Assembly: GCA_902617825.1 (NCBI GenBank)
Contig: CACMYE010000004.1
Location: 1-64,000 of the forward strand
Direction of reading: 5' to 3'
Length of the DNA stretch: 64,000 nt
Source of the DNA: an uncultured Pelagibacteraceae bacterium
GTDB taxonomy: Bacteria > Pseudomonadota > Alphaproteobacteria > Pelagibacterales > Pelagibacteraceae
Each line of letters starts with the position of its first letter. Position 1 is the stretch's first letter. The notes under the pieces were generated by a model. That model did no database searches. It was not told the origin of the DNA and worked only from the letters and a program-made list of their open reading frames with translations. Shown here piece by piece: positions 31,591 through 41,752 of the stretch. The position numbers and the translations under genes are program-made.

Positions 31591-34500
31591 CTAACTTTTT
31601 TAATGCCTTTAAGAGTTATTGGGTTATCTAGTTTATCTAACATTTCTTTAGGACAAACTTGAACAAAATTAATTAACTCCTTGTCATAATTTTTAATTAT
31701 ATTTTTTGAAAATTCAGATCCTGTTTCCTTAGAATGTTCAGATATTAAATTCTTTAAAATTTCTTTCCAATAATCTGTTTCTACAGTTTGCCAAACAACT
31801 GAATCGGGGTTTACTTTTTTTGTAAATTGATGGGATTTATCGTAAATAAAAGCCATACCACCTGTCATTCCTGCTGCAAAATTATCTCCTACCTCTCCTA
31901 AAATTACTACCATTCCACCAGTCATATATTCGCAACCATTTGAATCACATCCCTCGATCACTGTTGTAGCTCCAGAATTTCTTACAGCAAATCTTTCACC
32001 TGCTTGACCTGCAGCAAAAAGTTTACCAGAAGTAGCACCATAAAGAACTGTATTTCCTAAAATTGTATTTTCATTAGAAACTAAATTACTTTCCTCTGGC
32101 AATCTAATTGAAATTGTTGCACCTGATAAACCTTTTCCAACATAGTCGTTAGCATCTCCCTTAAGAACTAATTTTAAACCTTTAGAAGAAAATGCTCCAA
32201 AAGATTGTCCAGCAGAGCCTTTAAAATTTAAAATTAAAAAATCATCATTAAGTTTTTCATATCCATATTTTTTGTAGAGATGATGAGAGATTCTTGTTCC
32301 AACAGCTCTATGTGTATTTTGTATTGGATAAACCTTTTCAATTTTTTCTGAACTATCTAATGACTTTTCTATTTCAGGCCAAATCTTTTGATCCAAAGTA
32401 TCAGGAACACTATTTATTGCTGGAAAATCACAATACCTTTTATTATTTCCATTATCAGCTTGAACAAATAGTGGATTTAAATCTAAATCATCTAAATTTG
32501 GAGATCCTTTACTAACCTGTCTTAATAAATCGGTTCTACCAATTATATCATTTAAAGATTTAAATCCTAGTTTTGCTAATATTTCTCTTACTTCAGTTCC
32601 AATGAATGTGAAAAGATTGACTATCTTTTCTGGTGTACCAGTAAATTTTTCTCTCAATTTTTCATCTTGGGTACAAACACCAACTGGACAAGTATTCGAA
32701 TGACATTGTCTTACCATAATGCAGCCCATTGCCACCAATGCTGTAGTAGCAACACCATACTCTTCAGCTCCCATCATGGCTGCAATAACAACATCTCTTC
32801 CAGTTTTTATTCCTCCGTCTGTTCTTAAAGTAACTTTGTGTCTAAGGTTATTTAAAGTTAAAACTTGGTTGGCTTCAGTCAAACCCATTTCCCATGGAAT
32901 TCCAACATACTTAACACTTGTTTGAGGTGTTGCTCCAGTTCCACCATTGTGGCCTGATATCAAAATAATATCTGCTTTAGCTTTGGCAACACCAGCTGCA
33001 ATTGTTCCAACACCAGAAGAAGCAACTAGTTTTACTCCTATTCTTGCTTTTGGATTAATTTGTTTCAAATCATAAATTAATTGCGCAAGATCTTCGATTG
33101 AATAAATGTCGTGATGTGGTGGAGGAGAGATTAATGTTACTCCTGGTGTAGAATGTCTAAGTCTTGCAATTTCCTTCGTAATCTTAAATCCTGGAAGCTG
33201 GCCGCCTTCTCCTGGTTTTGCACCTTGTGCAATTTTAATTTCAATTTCGTTACAATTATTTAAGTAGTTAACTGTTACTCCAAATCTTGCAGAGGCTATT
33301 TGTTTTACTCTAGAATTTGCGCTATCTCCATTTTCCAATACCTTAAATCTTTTTTCATCCTCTCCTCCTTCTCCGCTGCAAGAGGCACCTTTAATTCTAT
33401 TCATTCCAGTGGCTAATGTTTCATGAGCTTCTTTTGACAAAGCTCCATGTGACATGCTCCCACTTCCAAATCTTTTTAATATATTTGCTAGAGGCTCCAC
33501 TTCTGAAATATCAATTGATCCTTTTAATTTTTTTGTTCTAAAATCAATTAAATCTCTTAAATTTATTGGTGGTAGATTATAAATACCCTCTGCATATCTT
33601 TTGTAAGCATCATAAGAATTGGAACCTACAGCACTTTGAAGTAAATGAATTAATTTTCCTTGATACTGATGAGTCTCTCCATTTTTTCTATATCTATAGA
33701 TTCCGCCTATGGGGAGAATTGTATCACTGCTTTCAAAAGCTTCTTTGTGTATTTCTCTAATTTTTTTTTCAATTCCTGTTAGTCCTATACCTGAAATTTT
33801 TGATACTACTCCAGGAAAATAGTTTGCAACAATTGTTCTGCTTAAACCAACAGTCTCAAAATTACATCCTCCTCTATAAGAACTTAAGACAGAAATACCC
33901 ATCTTAGACATTATTTTTAGAAGTCCTGCATTTACCGACTTAATATATCTTTCAATACATTCGTCAAAACTAAATTTTCCAAACAATTTCTTTTCATGCC
34001 TTTGATATAAGCTGTCAAAAGCTAGATATGGATTTACTGTAGTTGCACCAACTCCAATTAAAGTTGCAAAAGAGTGAGTATCCATTGCTTCTCCTGACTG
34101 GACATTAATAGAAACATACCCTCTAAGTTTTTTTTCAATTAAAAATGAATTGATTGCACCAACTGCGAGTAACATTGGAATTGGAATCTTTGTACTTGAA
34201 AGCTCTTTGTCACTTAAAATTAATTGTGTAACTCCTTGTCTTACAGCTATTTCTGCTTCTTTTTGAATTCTTTTTATAGACTCATGCAAATTTTCATTGT
34301 CTGAGAAAGTACAATCTATTAAGGAAGAATTTTTACCAAAAAAATTGATGAATTTCTCAAATTGTGAATTTGATAAAATTGGACTGTTTAAAACATAAAT
34401 ATTTTGCTTTGTTAGATTTTCAAAATTGAGAATATTTCCAAGATTTCCAAATCTTGTTTTTAGACTCATCACTTTATTTTCTCTTAAAGAGTCTATCGGA

Positions 34501-36089
34501 GGGTTTGTTACTTGACTGAAGTTTTGTCTAAAAAAATGATATAGGGGTCTGTATCTGTCTGATAATACTGCTAGAGGAGTATCATCCCCCATCGATCCTA
34601 TAGCTTCTTTGGCATCCTCTGCCATTGGATGTAATATCAATTCTAAATCTTCTAGACTAATTCCAAATGCATATTGTCTTCTTCTTAATTCGTCTCCTGA
34701 ATAAGAATTTTTCTCATCAGAAATTGTTAATTTTTCATCTAAGTCAATAATTTGAGAATTAAAATGTTTGTACTCTTTTGCTAGATAATCTTTAATTTGC
34801 TTATTTTTAAAAACTTTTCCTTTTTCAATTCTAACACCAATAATTTCTCCTGGTCCTAATCTACCTTTAGAAAGTATTCTTTTTTCATTAAGTTCAATCA
34901 TGCCAGTCTCTGATCCTGCAAATAATAATTTATCTTTTGTAATTGCATATCTTAATGGTCGTAATCCATTCCTGTCATTAGCAGCAATTACCCATTCGTT
35001 ATCTGTCCCTGCAATAGCTGCTGGGCCGTCCCAAGGTTCCATTGTACTGTTTAAAAAATTAAATAATTTTTGGTGATCTTTAGGTAAAGTTTCATTTTTT
35101 TTTGACCACGCATCTGGAACCAACATTAACTTAGCTAGAGGTGCAGGCTGGCCAGAAATATTGAGCAATTCAAACACGTTATCTAGCGCAGCAGAATCTG
35201 AAGCACCTTGTTGAATTACTGGTTTTAAATTTTCTATATTTTCAAAAAGATTGCTATTCATTTCTTGTTCATGAACTTTCATCCAATTTTTATTTCCCCT
35301 GTATGTATTTATTTCACCATTATGAGCGATTGCCCTAAATGGTTGGGCTAAATTCCAACTTGGGGCCGTGTTCGTCGAAAATCTTTGATGAAAAATTGCA
35401 AATCTTGAAATAAATCTTTCATCTTTTAAATCTAAATAAAAATCTGAAATTGCCTCAGCTAAAAACATACCTTTGTAAATAATTGACTTAGAGCTTAATG
35501 AGCAAATGTAAAAATGATTTAAGGATTTTTTAAATGCCTCATTTTCTATTTTTCTTCTAGTTTCGTATATTTTTCTTTCTAAACCTTTATTTGTAAGTTC
35601 TGGATCATATGATTTAAACAAAACCTGAATGATCTCAGGCATAGTCTGTAGTGCCTTTTCACCTAATACGTTTGGATTAATTGGAACTTGTCTCCAGCCA
35701 TAAATACTAAAACCATTTTTTGTTAATTCACTCTCCACGATTGTTTTGCAGCTTTCTTGAGCTTCGTAATCATTTCTAGGTAAAAAAATCATACCTACGC
35801 CTATTTCAGAGTTATCATGGGTATGACCAGTCACCTCTATTTTTTCAATAAAAAAGTCTTTTGGAATTTCAACATGAATTCCTGCACCATCTCCTGTTTT
35901 TCCATCTGCGTCTACTGCACCTCTGTGCCAAACAGCTTTTAAAGCTTCAATACCGTACTCAACAACTTTACGAGATTTTTTACCTTCAGTGGATGCAATA
36001 ATTCCAACTCCACAAGCATCATGCTCCATATCGTCAGAGTACACATGATTTTGTTTTAATAATTTTTTATTCTTAATGTATTTTTTCAC
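31587..36089 (-). CDS. gltB: Glutamate synthase (NADPH) large subunit
   Basis: GltB makes glutamate from glutamine and 2-oxoglutarate. It has 1500 residues. The type II glutamine amidotransferase domain begins after a short propeptide with nucleophile C26 in DACGVGII. The central domain, the FMN/Fe-S synthase domain (LRHSTPGVTLISPPPHHDIYS, SGHNGGTGATPQTS, and the CHSNTCPVGVCTQ cluster cysteines) and the C-terminal GXGXG beta-helix (GNTVLYGATSGKLFAAG) follow. It starts 1 nt before the gltD stop, so the subunits are coupled. This is the main ammonia-assimilating step together with glutamine synthetase. Confidence 0.98.
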   Translation of the reverse strand: MKKYIKNKKLLKQNHVYSDDMEHDACGVGIIASTEGKKSRKVVEYGIEALKAVWHRGAVDADGKTGDGAGIHVEIPKDFFIEKIEVTGHTHDNSEIGVGMIFLPRNDYEAQESCKTIVESELTKNGFSIYGWRQVPINPNVLGEKALQTMPEIIQVLFKSYDPELTNKGLERKIYETRRKIENEAFKKSLNHFYICSLSSKSIIYKGMFLAEAISDFYLDLKDERFISRFAIFHQRFSTNTAPSWNLAQPFRAIAHNGEINTYRGNKNWMKVHEQEMNSNLFENIENLKPVIQQGASDSAALDNVFELLNISGQPAPLAKLMLVPDAWSKKNETLPKDHQKLFNFLNSTMEPWDGPAAIAGTDNEWVIAANDRNGLRPLRYAITKDKLLFAGSETGMIELNEKRILSKGRLGPGEIIGVRIEKGKVFKNKQIKDYLAKEYKHFNSQIIDLDEKLTISDEKNSYSGDELRRRQYAFGISLEDLELILHPMAEDAKEAIGSMGDDTPLAVLSDRYRPLYHFFRQNFSQVTNPPIDSLRENKVMSLKTRFGNLGNILNFENLTKQNIYVLNSPILSNSQFEKFINFFGKNSSLIDCTFSDNENLHESIKRIQKEAEIAVRQGVTQLILSDKELSSTKIPIPMLLAVGAINSFLIEKKLRGYVSINVQSGEAMDTHSFATLIGVGATTVNPYLAFDSLYQRHEKKLFGKFSFDECIERYIKSVNAGLLKIMSKMGISVLSSYRGGCNFETVGLSRTIVANYFPGVVSKISGIGLTGIEKKIREIHKEAFESSDTILPIGGIYRYRKNGETHQYQGKLIHLLQSAVGSNSYDAYKRYAEGIYNLPPINLRDLIDFRTKKLKGSIDISEVEPLANILKRFGSGSMSHGALSKEAHETLATGMNRIKGASCSGEGGEDEKRFKVLENGDSANSRVKQIASARFGVTVNYLNNCNEIEIKIAQGAKPGEGGQLPGFKITKEIARLRHSTPGVTLISPPPHHDIYSIEDLAQLIYDLKQINPKARIGVKLVASSGVGTIAAGVAKAKADIILISGHNGGTGATPQTSVKYVGIPWEMGLTEANQVLTLNNLRHKVTLRTDGGIKTGRDVVIAAMMGAEEYGVATTALVAMGCIMVRQCHSNTCPVGVCTQDEKLREKFTGTPEKIVNLFTFIGTEVREILAKLGFKSLNDIIGRTDLLRQVSKGSPNLDDLDLNPLFVQADNGNNKRYCDFPAINSVPDTLDQKIWPEIEKSLDSSEKIEKVYPIQNTHRAVGTRISHHLYKKYGYEKLNDDFLILNFKGSAGQSFGAFSSKGLKLVLKGDANDYVGKGLSGATISIRLPEESNLVSNENTILGNTVLYGATSGKLFAAGQAGERFAVRNSGATTVIEGCDSNGCEYMTGGMVVILGEVGDNFAAGMTGGMAFIYDKSHQFTKKVNPDSVVWQTVETDYWKEILKNLISEHSKETGSEFSKNIIKNYDKELINFVQVCPKEMLDKLDNPITLKGIKKVS

Positions 36090-37528
36090 TAAGCTACTTT
36101 TCTTTCTTTTAAAGACTTACTCTCTAAATAATTTTTAATAGAAGTTGCAGCATCTCTTCCATCTTTAATCGCCCAAACTACTAAAGAAGCACCTCTAATT
36201 ATATCTCCAGCAGCAAATACACCTTTAATATTTGTCTCCATTGTATCAAAATCAGCTTTAATTGTTCCCCATTTTGTTACTTGTAACTCATTTGCTTCAA
36301 ACATTTTTGGTAAATCTTCAGGCTCAAAGCCCAAAGCCTTTATAACCATATCGGCGTTAATTTCATAACTTGAACCTTCCTGAACCTGTGGTTTCCTTCT
36401 TCCACTTTCATCAGGATCACCAAGTTTGATTTGATCTACAACTAATTTTTCAATTTTATTTGTACCTTTAAATTCTTTTGGGCTTGATAGCCAAACAAAT
36501 TGAACTCCTTCTTCTTCGGCATTAGCAACCTCTCTAGCTGAACCAGGCATATTTTCTTTATCCCTTCTATACAAACATTTTACAGATTTTGCTTTTTGTC
36601 TGATAGAGGTCCTTACACAATCCATAGCAGTATCACCACCTCCAATTACGACAACATCTTTACCTTCAGCGTTTAAAATTCCTTTGTCAAATAATTCAAC
36701 TTCATCACCTAAACCTTTTTTATTTGATGCAGTTAAAAAATCCATTGCTGGAAAAATATTATCTAAATCATTTCCTTTTAGCTCAACTTCTCTTGCTTTA
36801 TAAACTCCAGTTGCAATCAAAATTGCATCGTGCTTTTTACGTAATTGATCTAAAGTTGCATCCTTACCAACTTCAAAATTTTGAACAAAATCTATTCCTC
36901 CATCTTTTAAAAGTTTTGTTCTTCTTTCAACAATTTCTTTTTCTAATTTAAAATTTGGAATTCCATATATTAACAAACCACCTGCTCGATCGTATCGATC
37001 ATAAACAGTGACCTTATATCCACTTTTTCTTAATTGCTCTGCAGCTGCTAATCCTGCTGGACCTGCTCCAATAATGCCTACACTTTGATTTTTTTCTTGG
37101 TTAACTTGAATTGGTTTCACCCAGCCCTGTACCCATGCATTATCAGTAATATATTTTTCTACTGAACCAATGGTTACAGTTCCATGGCCAGATTGTTCAA
37201 TGACACAATTTCCTTCACACAGTCTGTCTTGAGGACATATTCTCCCACAAACTTCAGGCATATTATTTGTACTTTGAGACAGCTCATAAGCTTCTTTAAG
37301 TCTTCCTTCAGCAGTAAGCTTTAGCCAATCAGGTATATTGTTGCTTAAAGGACAATGAACTTGACAAAAAGGAACTCCACATTGTGAGCATCTGCTAGAT
37401 TGCTCTTTAGCTTTTTGATTTATATAATCGTCGTAAATCTCGTTAAAATCCTGTTTTCTAGACCCAACTTCCCTTTTAGGTGGTGTTTGTTGACCTATTT
37501 TTACAAATTTTAACATTTTATCAGGCAT
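36089..37528 (-). CDS. gltD: Glutamate synthase (NADPH) small subunit
   Basis: GltD passes electrons from NADPH through FAD and Fe-S clusters to GltB. It has 479 residues. Two cysteine groups near the N-terminus (CSQCGVPFCQVHCP and CGRICPQDRLCEGNC) bind 4Fe-4S clusters. FAD binding is GIIGAGPAGLAAAEQLR, NADPH binding is VVIGGGDTAMDCVR, and VFAAGDIIRGASLVVWAI closes the FAD site. It is first in the gltD-gltB operon, with a 184-nt upstream region shared with divergent uppP; that region contains a palindrome described separately. Confidence 0.97.
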   Translation of the reverse strand: MPDKMLKFVKIGQQTPPKREVGSRKQDFNEIYDDYINQKAKEQSSRCSQCGVPFCQVHCPLSNNIPDWLKLTAEGRLKEAYELSQSTNNMPEVCGRICPQDRLCEGNCVIEQSGHGTVTIGSVEKYITDNAWVQGWVKPIQVNQEKNQSVGIIGAGPAGLAAAEQLRKSGYKVTVYDRYDRAGGLLIYGIPNFKLEKEIVERRTKLLKDGGIDFVQNFEVGKDATLDQLRKKHDAILIATGVYKAREVELKGNDLDNIFPAMDFLTASNKKGLGDEVELFDKGILNAEGKDVVVIGGGDTAMDCVRTSIRQKAKSVKCLYRRDKENMPGSAREVANAEEEGVQFVWLSSPKEFKGTNKIEKLVVDQIKLGDPDESGRRKPQVQEGSSYEINADMVIKALGFEPEDLPKMFEANELQVTKWGTIKADFDTMETNIKGVFAAGDIIRGASLVVWAIKDGRDAATSIKNYLESKSLKERKVA

Positions 37529-37586
37529 AATAATTTTATTTTTTTTGGCACGTTATATTATGATTTTATTAAATAAAGTATAAAAT

Positions 37587-37605
37587 AGGTCATAAATTAT
37601 GACCT
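37587..37605. promoter_or_regulatory. 19-bp palindrome upstream of gltD and uppP
   Basis: AGGTCATAA-A-TTATGACCT is a perfect inverted repeat (9-bp arms) in the 184-nt region between divergent gltD and uppP. It lies about 58 nt upstream of the gltD start. On the minus strand it is followed by TATTTTATACTTTATT, in which TATACT is a plausible -10 element, so the palindrome would cover the -35/spacer region. That placement suggests an operator for a dimeric regulator of glutamate synthase. Palindromes of this size do arise by chance in AT-rich DNA. Confidence 0.35.
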
Positions 37606-37712
37606 TAATTTGATGACTCCTTAGGAATCTAAACAACTTTCTAATAAATGCATACCTAATATGATCAAATCGAATTGTTTTAAATCGATATTTTATAAGT
37701 TACGAAGAAGCG

Positions 37713-38477
37713 ATGTTTCAAAATATAATAGAAGTATTAATCCTTTCAGTAATTCAAGGTGTATCAGAGTTCTTGCCAGTAAGTTCGTCAGCACACTTAA
37801 TTCTGGTTTCAAGCTTATATGAGTTTAAATCTAATTCATTGTTAATAGATATTAGTCTTCATTTAGGATCTTTGTTAGCAATAATTTATTTTTTCAGAGA
37901 AGAATTATTAGATGTTAATAATAATAAAAAATTATTAAGCTTAATTGCTCTTGGTTCTATTCCATTAATAATTGTTGGATATATTTTATACTCTACAAAT
38001 TTTATTTATGCTCTAAGAGATATAAAAGTAATTGCATGGACTACTCTTGTATTTGCAGTAGTTTTATATATAGCAGACAAAAATAGATTTGATAAGAAAA
38101 TTTCAACTAATTTAAATATTCAAACAATATTCTTTATAGGTTTTTTTCAAATTTTATCACTTGTACCAGGTGTAAGTAGAGCAGGTATTACTATTACTGC
38201 AGCTAGGATTTTAAAATTTAATAGAGTAGACTCCAGTAAAATATCTTTTTTACTTTCTATACCTGCACTTAGCGGAGCAAGCTTTTTAGGTTTGAAAGAT
38301 ATTGTAAATCAACCTATTGAATTAAATTACTTGGTGTTCATTGCAATATTTTCGTCTTTTATATTGTCTTTTATGACAGTCAAATTTTTTTTAATTTATA
38401 TAAATAAATTTTCTATGAATGCTTTTGTAATTTATAGAATACTAATTGCTATAATTTTATTTCTTATTATATATTAG
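37713..38477 (+). CDS. uppP: Undecaprenyl-diphosphatase
   Basis: UppP (BacA) dephosphorylates undecaprenyl pyrophosphate to recycle the lipid carrier for peptidoglycan and surface polysaccharides. It has 254 residues and about seven to eight membrane helices. The catalytic motifs are SVIQGVSEFLPVSSSAHLIL near the N-terminus and LVPGVSRAGITITAARIL near residue 150. It stands alone on the plus strand, divergent from gltD, and overlaps the convergent DMT-family gene by 11 nt. Confidence 0.96.
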   Translation: MFQNIIEVLILSVIQGVSEFLPVSSSAHLILVSSLYEFKSNSLLIDISLHLGSLLAIIYFFREELLDVNNNKKLLSLIALGSIPLIIVGYILYSTNFIYALRDIKVIAWTTLVFAVVLYIADKNRFDKKISTNLNIQTIFFIGFFQILSLVPGVSRAGITITAARILKFNRVDSSKISFLLSIPALSGASFLGLKDIVNQPIELNYLVFIAIFSSFILSFMTVKFFLIYINKFSMNAFVIYRILIAIILFLIIY

Positions 38478-39360
38478 TTTTTTTTATGCTAGGAGCTAAT
38501 TGTGAAAATATGACAGCAATTAAAATTAATACACAGCCTATTATATTGTTAATGTTTAATATCTGATCTAAAATAATCCAAGCAGCCACTACAGCAAAAA
38601 CACCTTCTAAGGAATATATAATTGCTGCTGGTGCCTCCTCTATATTTTTTTGTGCAAACATTTGAAGCGTAAAAGCTAAACCCCCAGATAAAACACCAGC
38701 GTATATTATTGAGGAAGTTTCAAGAAGAATATCTGAAATTATAATTTCTTCAAAAGCATAAGCTGCTAGAGATGATAATGTTGCTACTAAAAATCCCTGA
38801 AGAGCCGCATAGAATATTGGAATATCAAAAGTTTCCATAAATTTTCCAGCAAAAATTATGTGAAGTGCCCAAAATAATGAACATAAAATAACTAAAGCAT
38901 CACCTTTCATAATTTCTGAGTCAGAAAAGTTACTTAATAAATAAACACCATATATACAAAGACCTATTGAAGGCCAAATACTCCAATGGACTTTTTGTGA
39001 ATAAATAAAAAATAATAATATGGGTACTAATGGAACATAAAAAACAGTAAAAAAAGCAGCATTAGCAACATTTGTGTATTGAAGAGATGCTTGTTGTAAA
39101 GATGTCCCTAAAAATAAAGATACACCCATTATTATTAAATATTTAAAAAATTTTCCCCTATTGTTGTCTATCTCAACTATTATTTTTTTTTTTTCATAAA
39201 ATACTGCGAAAGGGAGAATTGTAATAAAACCGACCCAAAAACGTGCAGAATTAAAAGTTAGAGGTCCAATGTTATCCATACCTGTGTCTTGAGCAATGAA
39301 TGCTGTGCCCCATATAAAAGTAGTTACGATTGCACAAATAATCGAAAATGATTTTGTCAT
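38467..39360 (-). CDS. DMT superfamily (EamA) transporter
   Basis: A 297-residue inner-membrane protein with ten predicted hydrophobic helices in two EamA repeats (about 5-135 and 150-290). It shows FIWGTAFIAQD at the first helix and the repeat ending AIIYSLEGVFAVVAAWIILDQ that is typical of the drug/metabolite exporter family. Such proteins export amino acids, nucleosides or other metabolites; the substrate is not readable. It is 7 nt downstream of the dioxygenase gene, which suggests a joint function. Confidence 0.85.
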   Translation of the reverse strand: MTKSFSIICAIVTTFIWGTAFIAQDTGMDNIGPLTFNSARFWVGFITILPFAVFYEKKKIIVEIDNNRGKFFKYLIIMGVSLFLGTSLQQASLQYTNVANAAFFTVFYVPLVPILLFFIYSQKVHWSIWPSIGLCIYGVYLLSNFSDSEIMKGDALVILCSLFWALHIIFAGKFMETFDIPIFYAALQGFLVATLSSLAAYAFEEIIISDILLETSSIIYAGVLSGGLAFTLQMFAQKNIEEAPAAIIYSLEGVFAVVAAWIILDQILNINNIIGCVLILIAVIFSQLAPSIKKTNI

Positions 39361-39367
39361 ATATTTT

Positions 39368-40462
39368 TTAATTTATACCATTAACTCTACATGCACTCAC
39401 AAAGTCTTCCATGTTGATATAACAACCAGCCATCTTTCGTTTTCCAAAAAATGAGCCTCTTCCATGTAAAATCCTCCAATTATTGAAAATTAATAATTGT
39501 CCAGGTTTTAAAATATGTCTCCATTGAAATTCAGATTTATTTACTAGATTGTCAAATTTTTTAATTGCTTCGTAAAATCTATGTGTTTGTAATTCATTTA
39601 ATCTAAATTCTGTTCGATCATAATTGTTAAAACTTACTTGAATTAACTCATTGTTATCTAATTTAAAAATAGGTCTTTTAGCCTCTAGGATTACTCCATC
39701 ACCAGTATATTTTCCAGGAACTTGAATGCTTGAAAGTAAATTAAATAATTCTTTATCCTTTTTTTTTATAGTTTGTGCTATTTTAAAACCATCTACTAAT
39801 ATTGACTCCCCTCCTTTTGCTTTGTAATCACAACACAATAGTAATTGCAATCCTGGTGCATCATAGCTGTATGTTGCATCTGTATGCGGTTTAAGTTCCT
39901 CTTGTGTATAAGCACTATCTGCCATATCCTGATTTGATTCAAACTCCCAAAGACCTCCAAAAATAGATTGCCTTACATATCCAATTTTATTTGCAATTAT
40001 TTCAACCGCTTCAAGTTTAGTTTCACAATTATTAATTACGCAAAATCCAAATTTATATATTTTTTTTAAAAAAATTTTAAACCCAATGTCTTTTATTATA
40101 TCTTGATAACTTAAGAATATATCCTCCTTAATTTGATGCTTTTTCCATAAACTAAGCTTAAATTGTTTATTATTATTTTTTAATACATGCTTAAAAAGAT
40201 ATTTTGACGAATAAGTCACTGCGCTTATCGAGTCTGGCCACAAAATTTCTACATTTTGTCCTTCGTTTTTCAATTTTACTTGCTTAATTTTTATATCTAA
40301 ATCTAAAGAAGCTGTATTTGTTTTTCTTTGATTGCTTCTTCTATCCCAATTTTTTTCATCTTTTGCATGATCTCTTAACCAAATATTTGGATAATTTTCT
40401 AAAGTACCATCCTTAAACTTTACACTTAAGCTATTTGTTAAAATTTTAACACTTTTAATCAT
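39368..40462 (-). CDS. TauD/TfdA-family 2-oxoglutarate dioxygenase, gamma-butyrobetaine hydroxylase-like
   Basis: A 364-residue Fe(II)/2-oxoglutarate oxygenase. The N-terminal part (VKFKDGTLENYPNIWLRDHA) is the gamma-butyrobetaine/trimethyllysine dioxygenase N-domain. In known members this stretch continues into a zinc-binding cysteine cluster, but here it reads KDEKNWDRRSNQRK, with no cysteine. The C-terminal jelly roll has the iron ligands HTD in ELKPHTDATYSYD and the distal His in NNWRILHGRGSF. The substrate may be a quaternary-amine compound, but this is not certain. It is 30 nt after aceF and 7 nt before the DMT gene. Confidence 0.82.
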   Translation of the reverse strand: MIKSVKILTNSLSVKFKDGTLENYPNIWLRDHAKDEKNWDRRSNQRKTNTASLDLDIKIKQVKLKNEGQNVEILWPDSISAVTYSSKYLFKHVLKNNNKQFKLSLWKKHQIKEDIFLSYQDIIKDIGFKIFLKKIYKFGFCVINNCETKLEAVEIIANKIGYVRQSIFGGLWEFESNQDMADSAYTQEELKPHTDATYSYDAPGLQLLLCCDYKAKGGESILVDGFKIAQTIKKKDKELFNLLSSIQVPGKYTGDGVILEAKRPIFKLDNNELIQVSFNNYDRTEFRLNELQTHRFYEAIKKFDNLVNKSEFQWRHILKPGQLLIFNNWRILHGRGSFFGKRKMAGCYINMEDFVSACRVNGIN

Positions 40463-40492
40463 TGCCTATCTGTAAATAAGTTTTTTGTAAAA

Positions 40493-41749
40493 TTATACTG
40501 CTAATTTGTAGGCAAAATTTTTCCCAAGATTTTCTTTTAAATCATTATTAAATCTAGCTGCTTCGGCACCATCTATAATTCTGTGATCATAAGATAGGGA
40601 AATTGGCAACATTGTTCTTATTTGAAATTTTCCATTAATATAGACATGTTTCTTTTCTGATCTTCCAATCCCTAAAATAGCTACTTCAGGATAATTTATT
40701 ATTGGAGTAAAAAAAGAGCCACCAATTCCTCCTAGACTTGTAATGGTCATCGATCCACCAAATAATTCTTTCTTATCTATTTTTAGGTTTCTACAAAGTT
40801 CGCTAACTTTTCTCAGTTCTTTGCTAATTAATAAAATTTTTTTATTATTTGCATCTCTTATTTTTGGAACCATTAGTCCATTTGGAGTATCAACAGCAAT
40901 TCCAATATGATAATATTTTTTTAAAGTCATTTTTCCACTTTCAATTTCATCTATTGAAGAATTAAAACTTGGAAACTTTTTTAAAGAAGCCACTACTGCT
41001 TTTACAATAAATGCCAAAGGAGTAATTTTTATTTTTTCACCAGTATAAATATCTTTCAATGAACTTCTAAAACTTTCTATTTCAGTTATATCTGCCTCAT
41101 CATGATTAGTTACATGAGGAATAGTTGTCCAAGAATTTGTAAGATAGGTTGAGGCTAATTTCTTTACTCTTGGTATATCTTTAATCTCAACTTTTCCAAA
41201 ATCTGCATGCTCATACTCATTTTTTATTTTACGTGGTTTGATTTCTTTTACTTCATTATTATTTACTGATTTTGAAGAAACAAATTTTTTAATATCATCC
41301 TCTATTACTCTTCCATCTTTTTCACTACCTACCACTTGGTTGATATTAACACCTAGCTCCCTAGCAAATTTTCTAGCTTTTGGACTTGCAGAAGAAATAC
41401 CTGTAACTTTATTTTGGGTTATAGAAATTTGTTCTGATGATTGCTTTGGTTCTATTATTGTTTCAGTTTGTTTTTCAATTTTTTCCTCTTCTTTAAGTTC
41501 GTTTTTATTTGATGTAAGTTCTAATATTAAAATCAAATTACCCTCCGAAACCTTATCTCCAACTTTTAACTTTAAAGATTTAACTTTCCCTTGATAATTT
41601 GATGGAATTTCAACGCTAGATTTATCACTTTCAATTGTTATTAAAGGATCATTTTTATTAATTGACTGGCCTTCGCTAACTAAAATTTCAATTACTTCAA
41701 CGTCTTTAAATTCTCCTATATTCGGAACTTTAATATCAACCTCTGACAT
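40493..41749 (-). CDS. aceF: Dihydrolipoamide acetyltransferase (E2) of pyruvate dehydrogenase
   Basis: E2 carries the acetyl group on lipoate and transfers it to CoA. The 418 residues hold one lipoyl domain (1-75; lipoyl-lysine K43 in ESDKSSVEIPS), a linker, a peripheral-subunit-binding domain (SASPKARKFARELGVNINQVVG, about 120-160) and the catalytic core with the DHRIIDG motif near the C-terminus. E. coli AceF has three lipoyl domains; here one is in E2 and another is fused to E1. It starts 3 nt after the aceE stop. No lpd (E3) gene is in this window. Confidence 0.95.
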   Translation of the reverse strand: MSEVDIKVPNIGEFKDVEVIEILVSEGQSINKNDPLITIESDKSSVEIPSNYQGKVKSLKLKVGDKVSEGNLILILELTSNKNELKEEEKIEKQTETIIEPKQSSEQISITQNKVTGISSASPKARKFARELGVNINQVVGSEKDGRVIEDDIKKFVSSKSVNNNEVKEIKPRKIKNEYEHADFGKVEIKDIPRVKKLASTYLTNSWTTIPHVTNHDEADITEIESFRSSLKDIYTGEKIKITPLAFIVKAVVASLKKFPSFNSSIDEIESGKMTLKKYYHIGIAVDTPNGLMVPKIRDANNKKILLISKELRKVSELCRNLKIDKKELFGGSMTITSLGGIGGSFFTPIINYPEVAILGIGRSEKKHVYINGKFQIRTMLPISLSYDHRIIDGAEAARFNNDLKENLGKNFAYKLAV

Positions 41750-41752
41750 TTT

